From: Platycnemis pennipes
Taxonomy: Eukaryota; Arthropoda; Insecta; Odonata; Platycnemididae
Direction: 5' to 3'
Assembly (NCBI GenBank): GCA_933228895.1
Contig: OW121855.1
Location: 74,052,698 to 74,116,697 of the forward strand
DNA length: 64,000 nucleotides
Positions 33,861 through 45,390 of the stretch are shown here, piece after piece; within the stretch, counting starts at the first letter, position 1; the number at the start of each line of letters is the position of its first letter. The notes under the pieces were generated by a model. It ran no database searches. It was given only the letters and a program-made list of their open reading frames with translations, and was not told the DNA's origin. Made by a program: the position numbers and the translations under genes.

Positions 33861-34979
33861 AACGTTGGTCTTCGGCTCTGCTCTTATATTGTGTGCCATT
33901 ACTTTTGTTTTAATTTTATTCATCATCAGATATTTTCTCCTCTATGTATTCTTAAATGCTTGCCAACTTTTTATATTCATAATAGCTACTATTTTCGTAG
34001 GAATACCATGCCTGACAAGCGCTGCACCAATTTTACTAGAGAAATTAATGGCAAAAAAGACCCATCATTTCGAAATCTTACTGAATCAATTTTAAGGCAA
34101 GTCTATGGGATGTAATGAAAACTCCATTGATAGAGGAACATTCTATATATTCTCGCCTGGTTCACTTAAGTACATTCCCCACGGCGCACTTTGTGTCGAA
34201 ATTGAAAGGGAACGACATTTTAAATCTACGCGGACCATTTCTTTTCTGGATTTGAGCAAATCGCTACAGTAGAGATCCCCGGAAAAGAATCTATGTACGG
34301 TTGATCATAGGTGAGGTAGTCAAATACTATAGTGACTATAGTAACTATCTGTTAGTTTTTCATTCTAGATTCGTTCGGCAGTTATTCACACAAACTTTGT
34401 TGGCACTCCTTTTTACTGTTAGGGTCTCTTGCGAAAAATAAATCTCCCCCCCGCTGGCAATTAGGTCCTTCGGAGTTTGGGCTGGGCATTGAGAGTTCAG
34501 TGTTACTTCTCTTCTAAAGGGGATCCTCCACTTCGTCTTAACGCATAAATGCTTTTAAGAACGTGATTAGCATCTTCCATCGCAGTTCCGCTAATGAAGT
34601 AGCCTAGCGGGCGAGAAAAACTGCATAGAGCTCTCAACTCATTAAACCAATTATCGTGATCTCATACTCACGGCAGCCACGTGCGAAACATCACTAGGCA
34701 ACATCGATATGAATGTATGCGTGAAATAGAATTGTGTTCGTCTATGTGTAAAGGTGTCGTGGCTTAAATTAAGTACGTACATTACGTAATCCGTATCATG
34801 AGCCGTTTGGAACCAGCTATTATTTAACCAATGAAGGTATATAAAATTATTGATGGCTAAAAACTCCCGGTACCTTCAATTTTTGAGAAAAAAAGTTAAA
34901 CTTCAGGTGAATGAATGAATTATTATCTGCATTTTATGTCCGTATTACCCTGCCATATATTTGCTTTACTTCCATTTTT
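33861..34979. other. unassigned AT-rich stretch
   Basis: Overlapping 74-76-codon frames at 33865-34115 are antisense or out of frame to RTE sequence and are not genes. Confidence 0.4.
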
Positions 34980-35570
34980 ATAATAATAATAAACGTTTAT
35001 TGTCCCAGACTAACTGACCTTTTATACATACCATATGCATACTCTTGGCTACTGTAGATTGATCATTAATAGAATAAAATACATAATAATAAATTTCATC
35101 ACTTGATGTAAAAGAAAAGTAAAATAAACAATAAAAGAAAAATGATAGTTACGTTAAGTTACATCAAGTCGCCATATAAGGAAAGCGTAAGGCATGTGAA
35201 CAGATATTGTTAACGCAAGAAATATTAGATAAGAATAGAAAATCACATTTCTATACTTATGTTTGTCATATGGCAGAAAACTCTGTCTTAAATTAAAAGC
35301 ACAAGATACAACTTCAGCGGAAGGAAACAACCTGAATTTGAGTATAGGAGATAAATTGTTTCTATATTAAACTAAACGTCCTGAAATAATTATTCTCATT
35401 TACAATATAACTTCAAATAAATTTAACCAAAACTTCCCTCTTAAAATTTGCGATAGCTTTACATGCCTTCTACTGTAAACGTAGATCTGGCCGTGAATTT
35501 CATCTGCAAGATATCAAGAAATCGCACGGAGAGTGGTACAAATCAGTTCGATGGAGTAGGATCAGTGTCA
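34980..35570 (-). repeat. possible LINE 3' end, inverted
   Basis: The plus strand starts 'TATAATAATAATAAACGTTT' ATTGTCCCAG, the usual appearance of an antisense LINE tail (TTA)n plus AATAAA-type end. At 35400-35560 the minus strand may contain an eroded C-terminus. Clade unclear. Confidence 0.3.
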
Positions 35571-36294
35571 TAAAATAGGGATTTGTAGAACACTTCTGTA
35601 TATTTCTCTGAAAAAATAATGTATTTAAAATATGTGGAGGACTACTCTTTTACCCTTTTATGACACTCTAGTTAGAATTCTCCTGCCAAATACTTTAAGG
35701 CGCCATCCGTATATTACGTAACTCTGAATTTTCTATTTCTTCAGCGCCCATTCCCCCTATAACGCTCCATAAAATTCTCTAAGAACCTCCTTACTAAACG
35801 CGGGGACGCTGTGTATTAAAAATCTATTTTTGTAAAGATGAAGCAGGGTTACTTAATGAATAGCTTATTTCTTTCTTAGTGCTATTATTCAGTCACTACT
35901 TAGTACATATGTCATCGTTATTATTGGAATAAAGGGTGAATTTATAATGCATCATTCTCCCAACGTAACGGAAGGCAAGACCCCCTTCTGCCTGTCGATA
36001 ATTCATCATAGTAGTCGATTCCTCCCCTCATCCCCCTCCTTTGGCGTTAATAAATATTTAATATATTAAACCCCTAATGAAGAGGAAGATGATAATTGGT
36101 TGTTATTATGACCTCAAATGCTGGAGTAGTGTTACAAAGAGATTGACTGCACCTCATCTTTTGGGTTAATGTTTAAAATGTATCCACTCTCATAAGCTCA
36201 AGTGGTCTATTCATTAGCTATGTTCCCTGCATTGTCTCCTCCCATAAATCGTATACAGTTTATCAGATCATAAAAACAGTAACACATTATGATT
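35571..36294. other. unassigned AT-rich stretch
   Basis: Nothing recognisable. Confidence 0.4.
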
Positions 36295-36587
36295 ACTACA
36301 AGAGAGCACAATAGGCAGAATAGCAAAGGGATAGGTAGGGGAAATATTTTAAAGTAGTCGGTAGTGCCTGATGCATGTATTAACAACTAATCCCTTTATT
36401 ACTATGTAGATACTAACCATCTAGTTGCCTGAGACCCTATGCAACGGAAACACAACATGGAAACATGCAGCATGTTTCCATTAAGTAGCTTGTTTGCATG
36501 TCAATAGTGCATGCTTGGTGATCTTCACCCTCTGCCACACACCCTCGCGGTGGCTTGCAGGGTATTGCGTAGATGTAGATGCAGATG
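36295..36587 (+). mobile_element. CR1/L2-like LINE, 5'-truncated, close to the long copy
   Basis: Closely follows 54525-54762 of the long element: 'ATAGGCAGAATAGCAAAGGG', 'ATAGGTAGGGGAAATATTTT', 'ATGCTTGGTGATCTTCACCC', 'CCACACACCCTCGCGGTGGC', then GTAGATGTAGATGCAGATG. It carries an extra segment holding a 23-bp palindrome (36458-36480). Confidence 0.85.
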
Positions 36588-38020
36588 ATTATCATCATGA
36601 GGAAGCCGTGCCTGAAGATGACACATCGTCATTATGGTTGTGTAATCTTTGCTCAAGAATTCCCATTAGATTAATTTTTTTCTATTCTTCTTCAAACTTT
36701 TCAATCAATTTTCTGCGATACCTAATTTATTAGCTAATTCCTCTTCCGCGGCTGTTATTGCCCATTTCCAACGACGAAAAAGAGCTTGATGCTTAGTTTC
36801 CTAACTTATAAGCTCGCATTTCCAGCCGCTGATGCATCTTTCTGGTTTTTAGAGGAAAAGATTCCAGTCAGGACCATATTGACTGAACATGATTGGAAAA
36901 TCAGACACGACTTAATTCCCTAAAAACGGAATTGAATTAAATATTTTGGAAATATTTGTAATTTTTTTAGAAAAATACTAAATTAAACAACCATACGATG
37001 ATATAAGCCTTGTTTTACATAACTGTTAGTGATTATACCTGTGTTAGCAATTATCACCTGCTGTGCATGCGATAATAGTGATCATAATTTACTGTGTGCT
37101 TGTTTTCAATTTTACGCTAATTTCCTTCATGATTTTCTTGTAGATCCTATGCTACATGCCCCTCTTTTTTTAAAACAGATTGTTCCTATATATAAGTACT
37201 ATACCTTACAGTTGGTGGAATTAAGGTATACATGAGAGGGTTCATAAAGGCTCTTCGTAGATTTTACCCGGGACATCTGGTCAGTAGCCCAATATTCTAC
37301 CCCTCGAATTCCGATATCGAAGGAAATACCACCTGGTGCGATTGATAAAATCTCCAATGCCATCCATTCAACTGGTAGCTCATTTATTTCAGTCATAGAG
37401 TCGTCCTTATTCATTTTCTAGTGCAAACAAAAATGTTTCTCCCGACCGTGTATTTTGGACCCTGGAGATGCTCGGGTGAGACGTGAATCATGTCAGAGGG
37501 CACAGGTTTCGAGTTCTTGATTTATGAATCATCGCGCGCCTAGCGAGCGCACTCGAATTATCGCCGCTAGGAGGAGCGAAAGGATCCAGCCAAACGCCGC
37601 GCTCCGCAATTCCAGATTAGGGAGACTCGTTTATGGAGGGCTTTGAAGATGTCCATGTTCCACAATGCTAAAAGGTTTTGGTTTCTCTAATAGCGATTAT
37701 AGAGGACAGCTGGTAAAACACAGGCGGAAAGATAAGAGCCCTTCGCAACGCACTGACGACATTTCATTTCAAAACCACAAGGGTTTATTTTCGATCCCAC
37801 TAACTATGGCAGAGTTCTCAGTCTGGACCCTGCCACATGAAAAATCATTGTTTACTTGCATGGAAACCTTTCTCCGACTATTCTATAGTACATTTCCTTG
37901 ATTTGTTTCTTAATTAATGGTTAAATGTTATCTCCAGCCACGACTAGATGATAGAAAAACATTCTATATTGGAGAGACCCAATGTTGATTTTTCCTAAGG
38001 GGAAACAATAATTCCTTCGA
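36588..38020. other. unassigned stretch with a tRNA-like relic
   Basis: 37225-37330 on the minus strand resembles the second SINE type (TATTGGGCTACTGACCAGAT). A CG-rich segment lies at 37530-37610. No gene is supported. Confidence 0.4.
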
Positions 38021-38039
38021 TAAAAGTTGAACTTCCAGA

Positions 38040-38150
38040 ATACCAGACGTCGAGGTATCCCAGTGGGACTCGGGCCGGAGGTCCCAGGCTCGAATACTTT
38101 GGAGTCTTTTGGCTCGTCCAGATTCTTAAAACCAAACTGTCACTATTCGG
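38040..38150 (+). repeat. SINE head fragment
   Basis: 'TATCCCAGTGGGACTCGGGC' and 'GGTCCCAGGCTCGAATACTT' give A-box- and B-box-like blocks. Confidence 0.35.
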
Positions 38151-38544
38151 GCTCCGGATATTCCTGTGAAACCATAGGTAACACAGTTAAAGTAGCTGGT
38201 CCCCCATCCTTGATGAGTGGATTCCGTACTTGGTGTTTGGTTAACTCTAACCTCACTAGCGTGGTCTGCGTTCGGGTTAAACAATGTGCTGGTTGGTTAA
38301 TGTGCTGGTGTTGGTTGAAATTAAAAATTATGTTCATTTAAAGCAAGTGCAGCTAATGACCCGGATTATTAAGATTTCACGGAATAACTATGACTTGTTG
38401 CAGATATTACCAGAGCTACATAAGGTCGTAGTTCAAAATTTAGACCATTGAAGTTATGCTTTGGGAGAGCTATGCATTCGGGGAAGGCGACTTGACAGCT
38501 AGGACAGCTTTGCGCCATTTAGGCTAGGTGTACAATATAGTCGA

Positions 38545-38725
38545 TGCATAAATGTGTCTAGAAACGACGGATGGGGGAGAGAGAAACCCGACGTCACCTT
38601 CATGCTGACAATGCTGATGCGCCTACTGTTGACGATGGCGCCAAAGCGTACGCAGATAAACGTCCCAACCGACGGACGGAGTACTGTGCTGGAAGTACTC
38701 TCCACACAGCACTCACGTGCGGATC
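38545..38725 (-). mobile_element. SINE copy, inverted
   Basis: Plus strand reads 'GAGAGAAACCCGACGTCACC', 'TGTTGACGATGGCGCCA' and 'AACGTCCCAACCGACGGACG' GAGTACTGTGCTGGAAGTAC, the exact complement order of the SINE at 2492. Confidence 0.65.
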
Positions 38726-38869
38726 GACAATACTGGTAATGTTGAGAGAATAAAATATTTCTTAAAATGTTTAGAACCATTTCTGAAACAAAATATTTTA
38801 TAGTGACGGGGATACGACGCAGTGGCCACCAGAGGGTTTGATGTGAGAAAAATATGTAAGCGTTTTAAT

Positions 38870-39010
38870 CTGAACCCAAGGTCCCAGGTTCAAATCTGCG
38901 AGAGAACTTCTAGAACACTAAATGTTATACTCAGACTGAGTAACTTTTGTGTGCCATGGGATCCAGAGATGGTTCATGGATAGAAACCAACTTTCGTGCT
39001 CTTATTCGTA
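38870..39010 (+). repeat. SINE fragment
   Basis: 'AAGGTCCCAGGTTCAAATCT' (B-box-like) followed by degraded family sequence. Confidence 0.35.
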
Positions 39011-39279
39011 AATTACGCATGCCGTTTGCCCACTAGGCGCGATACACCCTCACTGAACAAATTGTTATACCGTTTGAAAATTGCAAATATTATTGCTACG
39101 ATAGAAACCTATCGTTAAATACATTTTGATGAACGACTTATAAGGATATGCCACAAAGCTTTTGTGGACGCTTTTAAGGTTTCAAACTAAATTAATAGTA
39201 CATGTATTTGCTACCTACACTGAGCTGCCTTTCAAATTTTAGCCGAGTTCTAGTTATTCTGGGGAAGCGACTGAGGTAA

Positions 39280-39375
39280 GGTCATTTGCCTCTCTTAGAA
39301 TAGGCGAACTAGGAATTTTCTGGGTCCGGAGAAGTGGTGGAAAGAAACCCGCCCGCGCCGTCAGCTTTAAACTAC
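39280..39375 (-). repeat. SINE fragment, inverted
   Basis: 'GGAAAGAAACCCGCCCGC' with 'GAAGCGACTGAGGTAAGGTC' upstream matches the complement of the SINE 3' part. Confidence 0.35.
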
Positions 39376-39414
39376 TTCTAGTGCAAATATCCTAATGAAG
39401 AAAAAAATGAAGAA

Positions 39415-39712
39415 GGAAACCGATATAATACCTACGTGTATAATATATGTCGATCATAATTTCCAGCAATTATTTATACATGTAAGCCTTATTAATTATC
39501 TCAGAGGTTTATGACCAACATTTAACTTCACAATGGCATATAGTGCCGAAGGGTGATACAAATATTTCTTTTAAAATAAAACTGAGGACAAATACACAAA
39601 CTGGTATACTTCTCCATTGTCTGACGTATTAGACTTGTGAGTTGATGGAAGGTTTTTGAAAAAGAAATGGTTCAACGTAACTCGATTTTTCCATCGGCAC
39701 ATCTTGACTTTT
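39415..39712 (+). repeat. ~300-bp dispersed repeat, copy 2
   Basis: Partner of 29930-30245, same orientation: 'TCGATCATAATTTCCAGCAA', 'CCTTATTAATTATCTCAGAG', 'AGTGCCGAAGGGTGATACAA', 'GATGGAAGGTTTTTGAAAAA'. Confidence 0.65.
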
Positions 39713-39889
39713 AGTAAACCGGTAGCAATTTGCTGCCGTTACTTCTACGCCATCTAGTGGGAAGACAATGGAAAATCATATTAGATCATGCTCTGTTTGG
39801 AACGAAAGCGTTCACGCGATCGCGCAATTTTTCCTCGCAATTCATCGCATTAGACATAATTTTTCTTTCTCTATAATTCCCGCAAAAGC

Positions 39890-39922
39890 CTGCGTAATTA
39901 CAATGACCGTGTAAAACGGCCT
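39890..39922. mobile_element. single end of the TTA/TIR element family
   Basis: 'TTACAATGACCGTGTAAAAC' GGCC is nearly the same as the inverted end of the element at 31220-31958 and is followed by TTAA. The opposite end was not found upstream, so this is a half element or very diverged. Confidence 0.5.
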
Positions 39923-40439
39923 TAACAGTGATACAATTGGCATTACGTGCATTCAGACAGTCTCGTCTAGTGTACTTTGTCGCAAATGCACTTTCACTAT
40001 TTTTCAAGAAATTCCAGGCTTTCCAAAGCTCGCATCGGTGCAGATAACACTCCCAGAACAGAATTATACCTTATTATCCGACAAGAGTTCTCCGCGTCTT
40101 TCCTTAAAAAAGGGGCCAGGAAAATATAAATCCCTGGCTTTAGCTCTAAGCAGATCTAAGCGTTTATAATCTTTGCGGTGCGAAATTATGAAAACATCAA
40201 GCGGTCACTAGTTACTGAGAGCAAAGGCAGCGACGCCAAAAAATAGAAAGCTAAAAATTATCCTTTGCGAGTTTCCGATCGGAAGTTACGACAGAAACTT
40301 TTTATAACGACAGTAACTTTTTATACGACAGCAACCCAAATTAATAGCAGAAAATGGTAGCTGGTTTATTTGCATTGAAACCCATTGCCAAAATAAAAAT
40401 TTGACTATTCTACGCCTCATCCTATCGGACTTAAATTTA
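39923..40439. other. unassigned sequence
   Basis: Nothing recognisable. Confidence 0.35.
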
Positions 40440-41110
40440 ATTCTCTCGTCCAATGCTCTCTCGCTACTCTCACTCCATATCACCCCTTCTCTCCCCCTCA
40501 TCCCTTTTTTCCCCTCACCCCCTCTCCATCCCTCCCATTCAGTCATCACCATTTGTTACACCTCGCCTCCCGTTCCCCGCCGACCACATGGCCCTACCCC
40601 GGGCAGTTAAACTCCCTTCCCTCCCCATCCAACCCTTGGAGAGGAATGGAAGGGGGGGAACGTGGAGGGGGAAGGGTTTTGGGGGGGAGGGAGTCTGAGG
40701 GCTTTCCCGAGAGATATCTCTTACATGGAGTCTGGGGTAGGGGAGTTGGAAAGGGAGGGAGAAGGATGTATCTGGAGGAATGTGTGTATGTTTTCCCTTC
40801 AGTTTTTATCTTCGGAGAGGGGGCGAGAGGGTTTGGGGCGCTCGGTAGGGAAGGGGTGGCCTAGCCGGGATAAGGTGAGGGTAGGGGTGTGGTGCGCCCG
40901 TAAGGGGCGTTCCTCTAACCTCCATCCCACCAGTTCCCTCTTCCCCCCTCCTATAAGGAAAATAACAGGCGCCAGGCACCTTCGTGCGGCTTTCATCTTT
41001 CCTCCGAGTTATCCCCCTTTACGTTCTCCAAGAGAATCTTCTCGTGCCATTTTCATCGCGATTCCACCATGCCTCTATGATGTCTCAGTTGCATCTTCAT
41101 TTACATCAGT
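40440..41110. other. GC-rich low-complexity block with strand switch
   Basis: The plus strand is pyrimidine-rich to about 40640 and then purine-rich to about 40860. 40652-40693 has runs G7, G5, G3, G7, G3 that could form a G-quadruplex. Overlapping frames of 69-161 codons result from this composition. The 161-codon frame (40662-41147) starts with ATG but shows only low-complexity, Gly/Arg/Ser-rich sequence and no domain. Confidence 0.5.
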
Positions 41111-41940
41111 TTTAGGATCATATTCAGGGAGAAGTCAACGTTGGTAAACACCAATAGTAATGAAATATTCACGCAACTCCCAATAATTAATATTTGGGAT
41201 CCATCTCTTGTGGTAGGAATTGAAGAATTTCACAGACTTAAATCCTATGGATTATCCATACCATCAACTTCTTGTGGCTGTCAGAAGAATTAGATTTGGC
41301 GTTGCAATCAGATCTTAAGTTGAGTACAGACTACATCTTCTGGAGAAATTTAAAGCGAATACCTAGTCTGAGATTTTAAAAATATATGAAAGACACCAGC
41401 AAACTATGATGGGTTAAGGCGTTTTGATAATATTATGGAAATGGATGGTAAGACAGAAAACAGTAAAGTCTCATTTATTCCGCGTACGATAAAGGATAGC
41501 GATAGATTAGATCGAAGCTACCAGGAGGATTTTTTGTGTAACTAGGATATATCGGTAATAGGGATTTCAGGCTTTTTTTTGCATCACGAGTGAAACAGTG
41601 GAAAACAGAGAAGGAATATTTTTTTCTTCCGTGATCTAAGTTTCACCACATCGATCCTGAAATGGTTACTTTAACGTTTTTCGCATACTTACATGAGGCT
41701 ACATATAAAACACTTGAGTGTAATTGTATTAGTCATACCCTTACATGTTTGATATGTAACGAGAAATATTCGTGTTAGGTTTATGCTGTGAGCTCCAGCA
41801 TCATGATCGTTTTTGGGAGAACTCCGTATTTATTGTGAAGCCAGGGTGTTCCATTTGTGAATTTGTCCACCTCGAAGGTACTGTAGAGGCACTGTAAAAG
41901 CACAGTACCTAGCTATAGAGTGGAAATTTACTTGACAGCA
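41111..41940. other. unassigned sequence
   Basis: 41430-41470 may contain eroded LINE coding sequence; otherwise nothing recognised. Confidence 0.3.
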
Positions 41941-41951
41941 ATGCCTGCCTT

Positions 41952-42440
41952 GTGTGTAATAACCCTCGTGAAATAATGGGTCAAGCTAATCGTAACCTGG
42001 GATTCATCAAAAGAGTATTCGGTAAATGTGACGATCATGTACGAGAAATCAGCTACTTTTCCCATGTTAGACCTCATTTGGAATATGCTGCCAGTGTATG
42101 GGATCCCTACGAAATCGGTCTAAATAATGAACTTGAACGTGTGCAGCGAAGATCGGAAAGATTTGTAAAGGGACGATACGATAATTATATTAGCGTAACC
42201 AGTCTATTAAATGAATTAAAATGGGAATCATTGTCAGATCGCAGGTTGAAATTTAGACTTAATCTCTGAAATAAATTCCAAGACAATATTTTCAGTGATG
42301 ATGTTAAAAATATTTTGCGAACCCCAACTTACAATGGCAGACTGGACCATAATCACAAAATTAGAGAAATTGATTTCCGAACTGATAGATTCAAAATGTT
42401 CTTTCTCCCTCGTACAATTAGAGATACGAATAACGGTAAA
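41952..42440 (+). pseudogene. CR1/L2-like ORF2 C-terminus, diverged copy
   Basis: A 105-codon frame ('LGFIKRVFGKCDDHVREI', 'VRPHLEYAASVWDPYEIG', 'LNELKWESLSDRRLKFRLNL') matches the thumb/C-terminal region of the long element's ORF2 at roughly 60-70 % identity by eye. After a stop at 42267-42269 the same alignment continues at 42315-42430 ('KIREIDFRTDRFKMFFLP', 'RTIRDTNNG'). It stops near 42440, so the 3' UTR is missing. It represents a separate subfamily from the long copy and shows what sequence should follow ORF2's frameshift. Confidence 0.85.
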
Positions 42441-42718
42441 TCTATTTTGAGTTCGTCTAAAATGGCAAATTTCTTCCTTCATTTCTCAGTATTCTTCATC
42501 CATAGTTTCAACAAGAGTCTCTGTTTCTTCTTCTTCTTCCTCGCTGTTATTCATTTTTGCCCATCGCAGATTCTCCAAACCCACAATTTTAAAGGGATTT
42601 GATCCTTTATTTCCAGTTGTAAATTTGAAATTATCAACTGTCATCCTCCATATCATGCTTTTACTAGTCTTTTTTAGCACCTTTACTTCAGGTTTTGGCC
42701 ATATTTTCCTCCTGTTAT
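42441..42718. other. unassigned; host of the LINE insertion
   Basis: A 64-codon minus frame (42486-42680) ends in an acidic run (NNSEEEEEETETLVETMDEE) encoded by a CTT repeat. No family recognised. Confidence 0.35.
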
Positions 42719-43234
42719 TAAACGCCTCTTTTAGTAGTAGTAGTAGTATTAATGTTTATTGGGTGCGTCGACGGCTGAGGTCATTTTGCACCACCCACAG
42801 TCTAATTTGTACTGTCCTAAGTTTAATGTCAGTAGGAGTGCAATGCTGATATTATTATATTTACATAAATTAAAAGACTAAATATGTACACAGACAGTGG
42901 TAACTTAGATTTTATTATAAAGGCCAGTTGCTTTCATAAAAGATGTGACTCGGGATAGGCATTCGGAGTCATTACCTAGGATTTGCTCTAGGCCTCCTCT
43001 GATGCCTAGTTGCTCGCGTGCATCCCGATGCTTGTTGCACTCTGTCAAGACGTGTCGAATGCTAAGAGGACAGTCGCAGTCATCACACCGAGGTGGGTTC
43101 TTATCTTCTGTGAAGAGGTAAGAGTGGGTTAAGGCGCAATGCCCAATTCTCAGCCGGGTGATGACTACTTCCTCTCTGCGACTGTTCCTGACGGAAGTGG
43201 GCCACACTGACGTTACCGACTAAACGCCTCTTTT
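42719..43234 (-). mobile_element. I/Jockey-type LINE, 5'-truncated, with exact 14-bp TSD
   Basis: TAAACGCCTCTTTT is present at 42719-42732 and 43221-43234, exactly flanking a 488-bp minus-strand insertion. The 3' end has AATAAACATTAATA and a (CTA)5-like tail, the 5' end is truncated inside ORF2. The 3' UTR matches the copy at 13793-14271. The classic structure of target-primed reverse transcription. Confidence 0.9.
42905..43207 (-). pseudogene. C-terminal part of I/Jockey-type ORF2
   Basis: About 100 codons, open to a stop. 'VRNSRREEVVITRLRIGH' 'CALTHSYLF' is the linker after the RNase H domain, and 'RCDDCDCPLSIRHVLTEC' is a C-x2-C...H-x4-C zinc-knuckle-like motif near the C-terminus. This organisation is known for I- and Jockey-group LINEs. 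The frame lacks a start because the insertion is 5'-truncated at 43220, so it cannot be expressed as a functional protein. The smaller relative at 14025-14255 has lost part of the cysteine motif. Confidence 0.8.
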
Positions 43235-43597
43235 GCTGGTGCAATTACGCACCGAATGTCGCCAGTACAACGCTTCCCTCCGTCAGCATTCAGCCCAAGG
43301 CCTTAAATTGTTCCGATTGCCAATTCAATAGACACCTATTTGAACAGTAGTCTTATAATTCATTTTCTTTCAAGCCTCATTGCTTTTTTGCTGTAAAATT
43401 AATACCAATCGAGCCACTTAAGTTGTATATATTTCCGTGACGGAACAATCCGATTAATCTTGAACTAAAGTTCCTACGAATACTCCTCTGGTAAGGACCG
43501 GCGCTCCGCAGAAAAAAAACTCTGATACTACCGTGATTGAGACCCATATCCTCTGCGTGTGAAGCATGGGAATTAAGTGAGCGTACCAGAATGTCAT
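43235..43597. other. unassigned sequence
   Basis: Nothing recognisable beyond the right target-site duplication flank. Confidence 0.35.
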
Positions 43598-43700
43598 GGT
43601 GGCGTGATAGCCCAGTGGGTAGGGTGTTGGACTGAGGACTAGAGGTTCCGGATTAAAATCCCGAGAAAACCAATTGTACATGTCCAACCAAACCGAAGTG
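43598..43700 (+). repeat. tRNA-derived SINE head
   Basis: 'GATAGCCCAGTGGGTAGGGT' is a good A-box region and 'AGGTTCCGGATTAAAATCCC' a B-box region, with 'GGACTGAGGAC' in the anticodon-stem position. Pairing of acceptor arms is lost. Confidence 0.55.
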
Positions 43701-43912
43701 GGGTTATTTCCTGGATTTCACACATTCATGGGAAACTGGAGTCAGGGAACTGGCACATCTACTCTGATGTGTAAATTTCTAACGAAGGTTAGCATAGTAT
43801 TTGGTGAGCATACCAGATCAGCCTTCAGGTTGAACACAACAAAGTAGAGTAACTAGTAGACTAATCATAGTATCTGTATTCGGTTTTTATATGCTCCAAC
43901 TGCTAATCAAAA

Positions 43913-44330
43913 TATACATCTATATAACACCCTGCAAGCCATTTAGGTTTGCGATAGAAGGTGAGTATTCACCACGTATGAATCACTTATTAAGTTAAAA
44001 GAGGATTAGTGGCTATGTTTTAGGTAAACTATAGCAATTAAAAAGAATTTAAACTGCAAAGCAAGCATGCGAAAACGTTTTCCTAGTTGGGTTAGCATAG
44101 AGGAATTATATTGATATGAAACTACTTAGTCTCTTTATTGATAAACTTTTGAATATATTGTTGAATATATTAATGGCTATTCAGATTCCTAACGGTGCGA
44201 GATAAGAAAGACATATTAAGTCTGTCGGTTCAGAAATTCGTTTCCCTTATTTTATGGTCATGATCCAGTATACCATAGTAAGTCGGAGTTCACCTTGTTC
44301 TTAACGTCATCAGTAAGAAGATCGCCTGGC
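43913..44330 (-). mobile_element. CR1/L2-like LINE, 5'-truncated, diverged
   Basis: The plus strand begins 'CATCTATATAACACCCTGCA' (complement of the tail), has 'GGTGAGTATTCACC' for the first hairpin, and reaches the ORF2 C-terminus ('CTAACGGTGCGAG', 'CCAGTATACCATAGTAAG') in the same order as 55947-56660. Confidence 0.7.
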
Positions 44331-44434
44331 AACGTACATATGAATCAATATCTATGTATCTATACACACCATCTAATATTTTCAGACCCGTAGGTTTGAT
44401 GAAATAAAATGTTGCATAAGCTTGAACCTAAGAA

Positions 44435-44522
44435 AGAGAGGATCTTGTTTCCGGAGACGGGATCCAAACCCGTACTTTTGAGTTGCCAGGCCGCAGCGTC
44501 ACCAAACTGGCTACCATAATTG
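44435..44522 (-). repeat. tRNA-derived SINE head
   Basis: The minus strand has 'GTAGCCAGTTTGGTGACG' and 'CGGGTTTGGATCCCGTCTCC' as A-box- and B-box-like parts. Confidence 0.45.
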
Positions 44523-45090
44523 ACGAATCTACCATGTACCAGAATGCATTTTCTGTTGGAGAAAAATTATTGACGTTGCCCTCACCACGGTGGCAAAAAT
44601 GAAGTAGTTCATGCCTTGGAATCCGAATGGACGTATCGACATTATTTTCTTAGCAAACATCATCCCTCCACATTTCCAGTTCTTCCCCTCCTGGTCCTTG
44701 CGCCTCACCGACTTCCACCGGCTCGTCAAATGAGTCGTATAATTCACATGAAAGGGGACGTGGTGCGAAGCAAGGGGAAGGATTATGGCCTCCCCACCCC
44801 GGAAAGCGACGCGCGCTGCCGTGGACCCCGACCAACCCCTTTCTCCTCCCCCTTCTCCTTTGCATCCCATGCCACTCACCTCATCCCTTTCCACGTCCTC
44901 CGCCTACGCGTCACGCCAACTTCCCTTCATCTTCCCACGCGGAATTCAGAGTGGCGTTCTCCAGTTTTACTTTTGTCCCTTATATTTTTTCCTCTAAAAT
45001 ATTGCGTATCAACATCATCAGGATTTCTTATCCAAAATCAAGCGACTACAGCCCTATATTTGTCGCAGGTTCTGCTATATTTTCCTGTCG
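44523..45090. other. pyrimidine-rich, GC-richer stretch
   Basis: CTCC/CCTT-rich plus strand (44650-44950) produces a 190-codon frame starting at 44616 that runs into SINE sequence; no domain and no consistent codon pattern. Not called as a gene. Confidence 0.4.
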
Positions 45091-45099
45091 AGATAGGGT

Positions 45100-45390
45100 T
45101 GATGTTATGGCTGGTTTCCCTTCACCATGGTGAGGGTTCGAATTTCGGTGTGGATGGAGATTTTATTCAGTCGACAGATGATCTCTAATTCTATGGCATG
45201 TAGAGGGTTTTACGTCAACTCCGTCCTGATGAGATGTTAGACTGCATCTCTTGTCGTCATTCGCTAATGACATGCTAATTCCGAGACCAGGTTCCTCTGA
45301 ACCCTTCTAACGTTCCCAATGATAATCCTACACACATTTTTTGGGAATCGGTCGCCATTTGTAACAGCAGCAACAGTAATTACACCGGAA
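45100..45390 (+). mobile_element. tRNA-derived SINE, degraded
   Basis: 'GTGAGGGTTCGAATTTCGGT' (B-box-like), 'TCTAATTCTATGGCATGTAG', 'CTCCGTCCTGATGAGATGTT' and 'GGGAATCGGTCGCCATTTGT' follow the family order. Confidence 0.5.

Noticed and set aside
40662..41147. 161-codon ATG frame
   Set aside because: Low-complexity Gly/Arg/Ser-rich translation of a purine-rich tract, with no domain and competing frames on both strands.
42733..42748. Trinucleotide microsatellite as an independent repeat
   Set aside because: It is the 3' tail of the inserted LINE, directly next to the target-site duplication.
44616..45188. 190-codon frame
   Set aside because: Runs from pyrimidine-rich DNA into a SINE; no domain or splice support.
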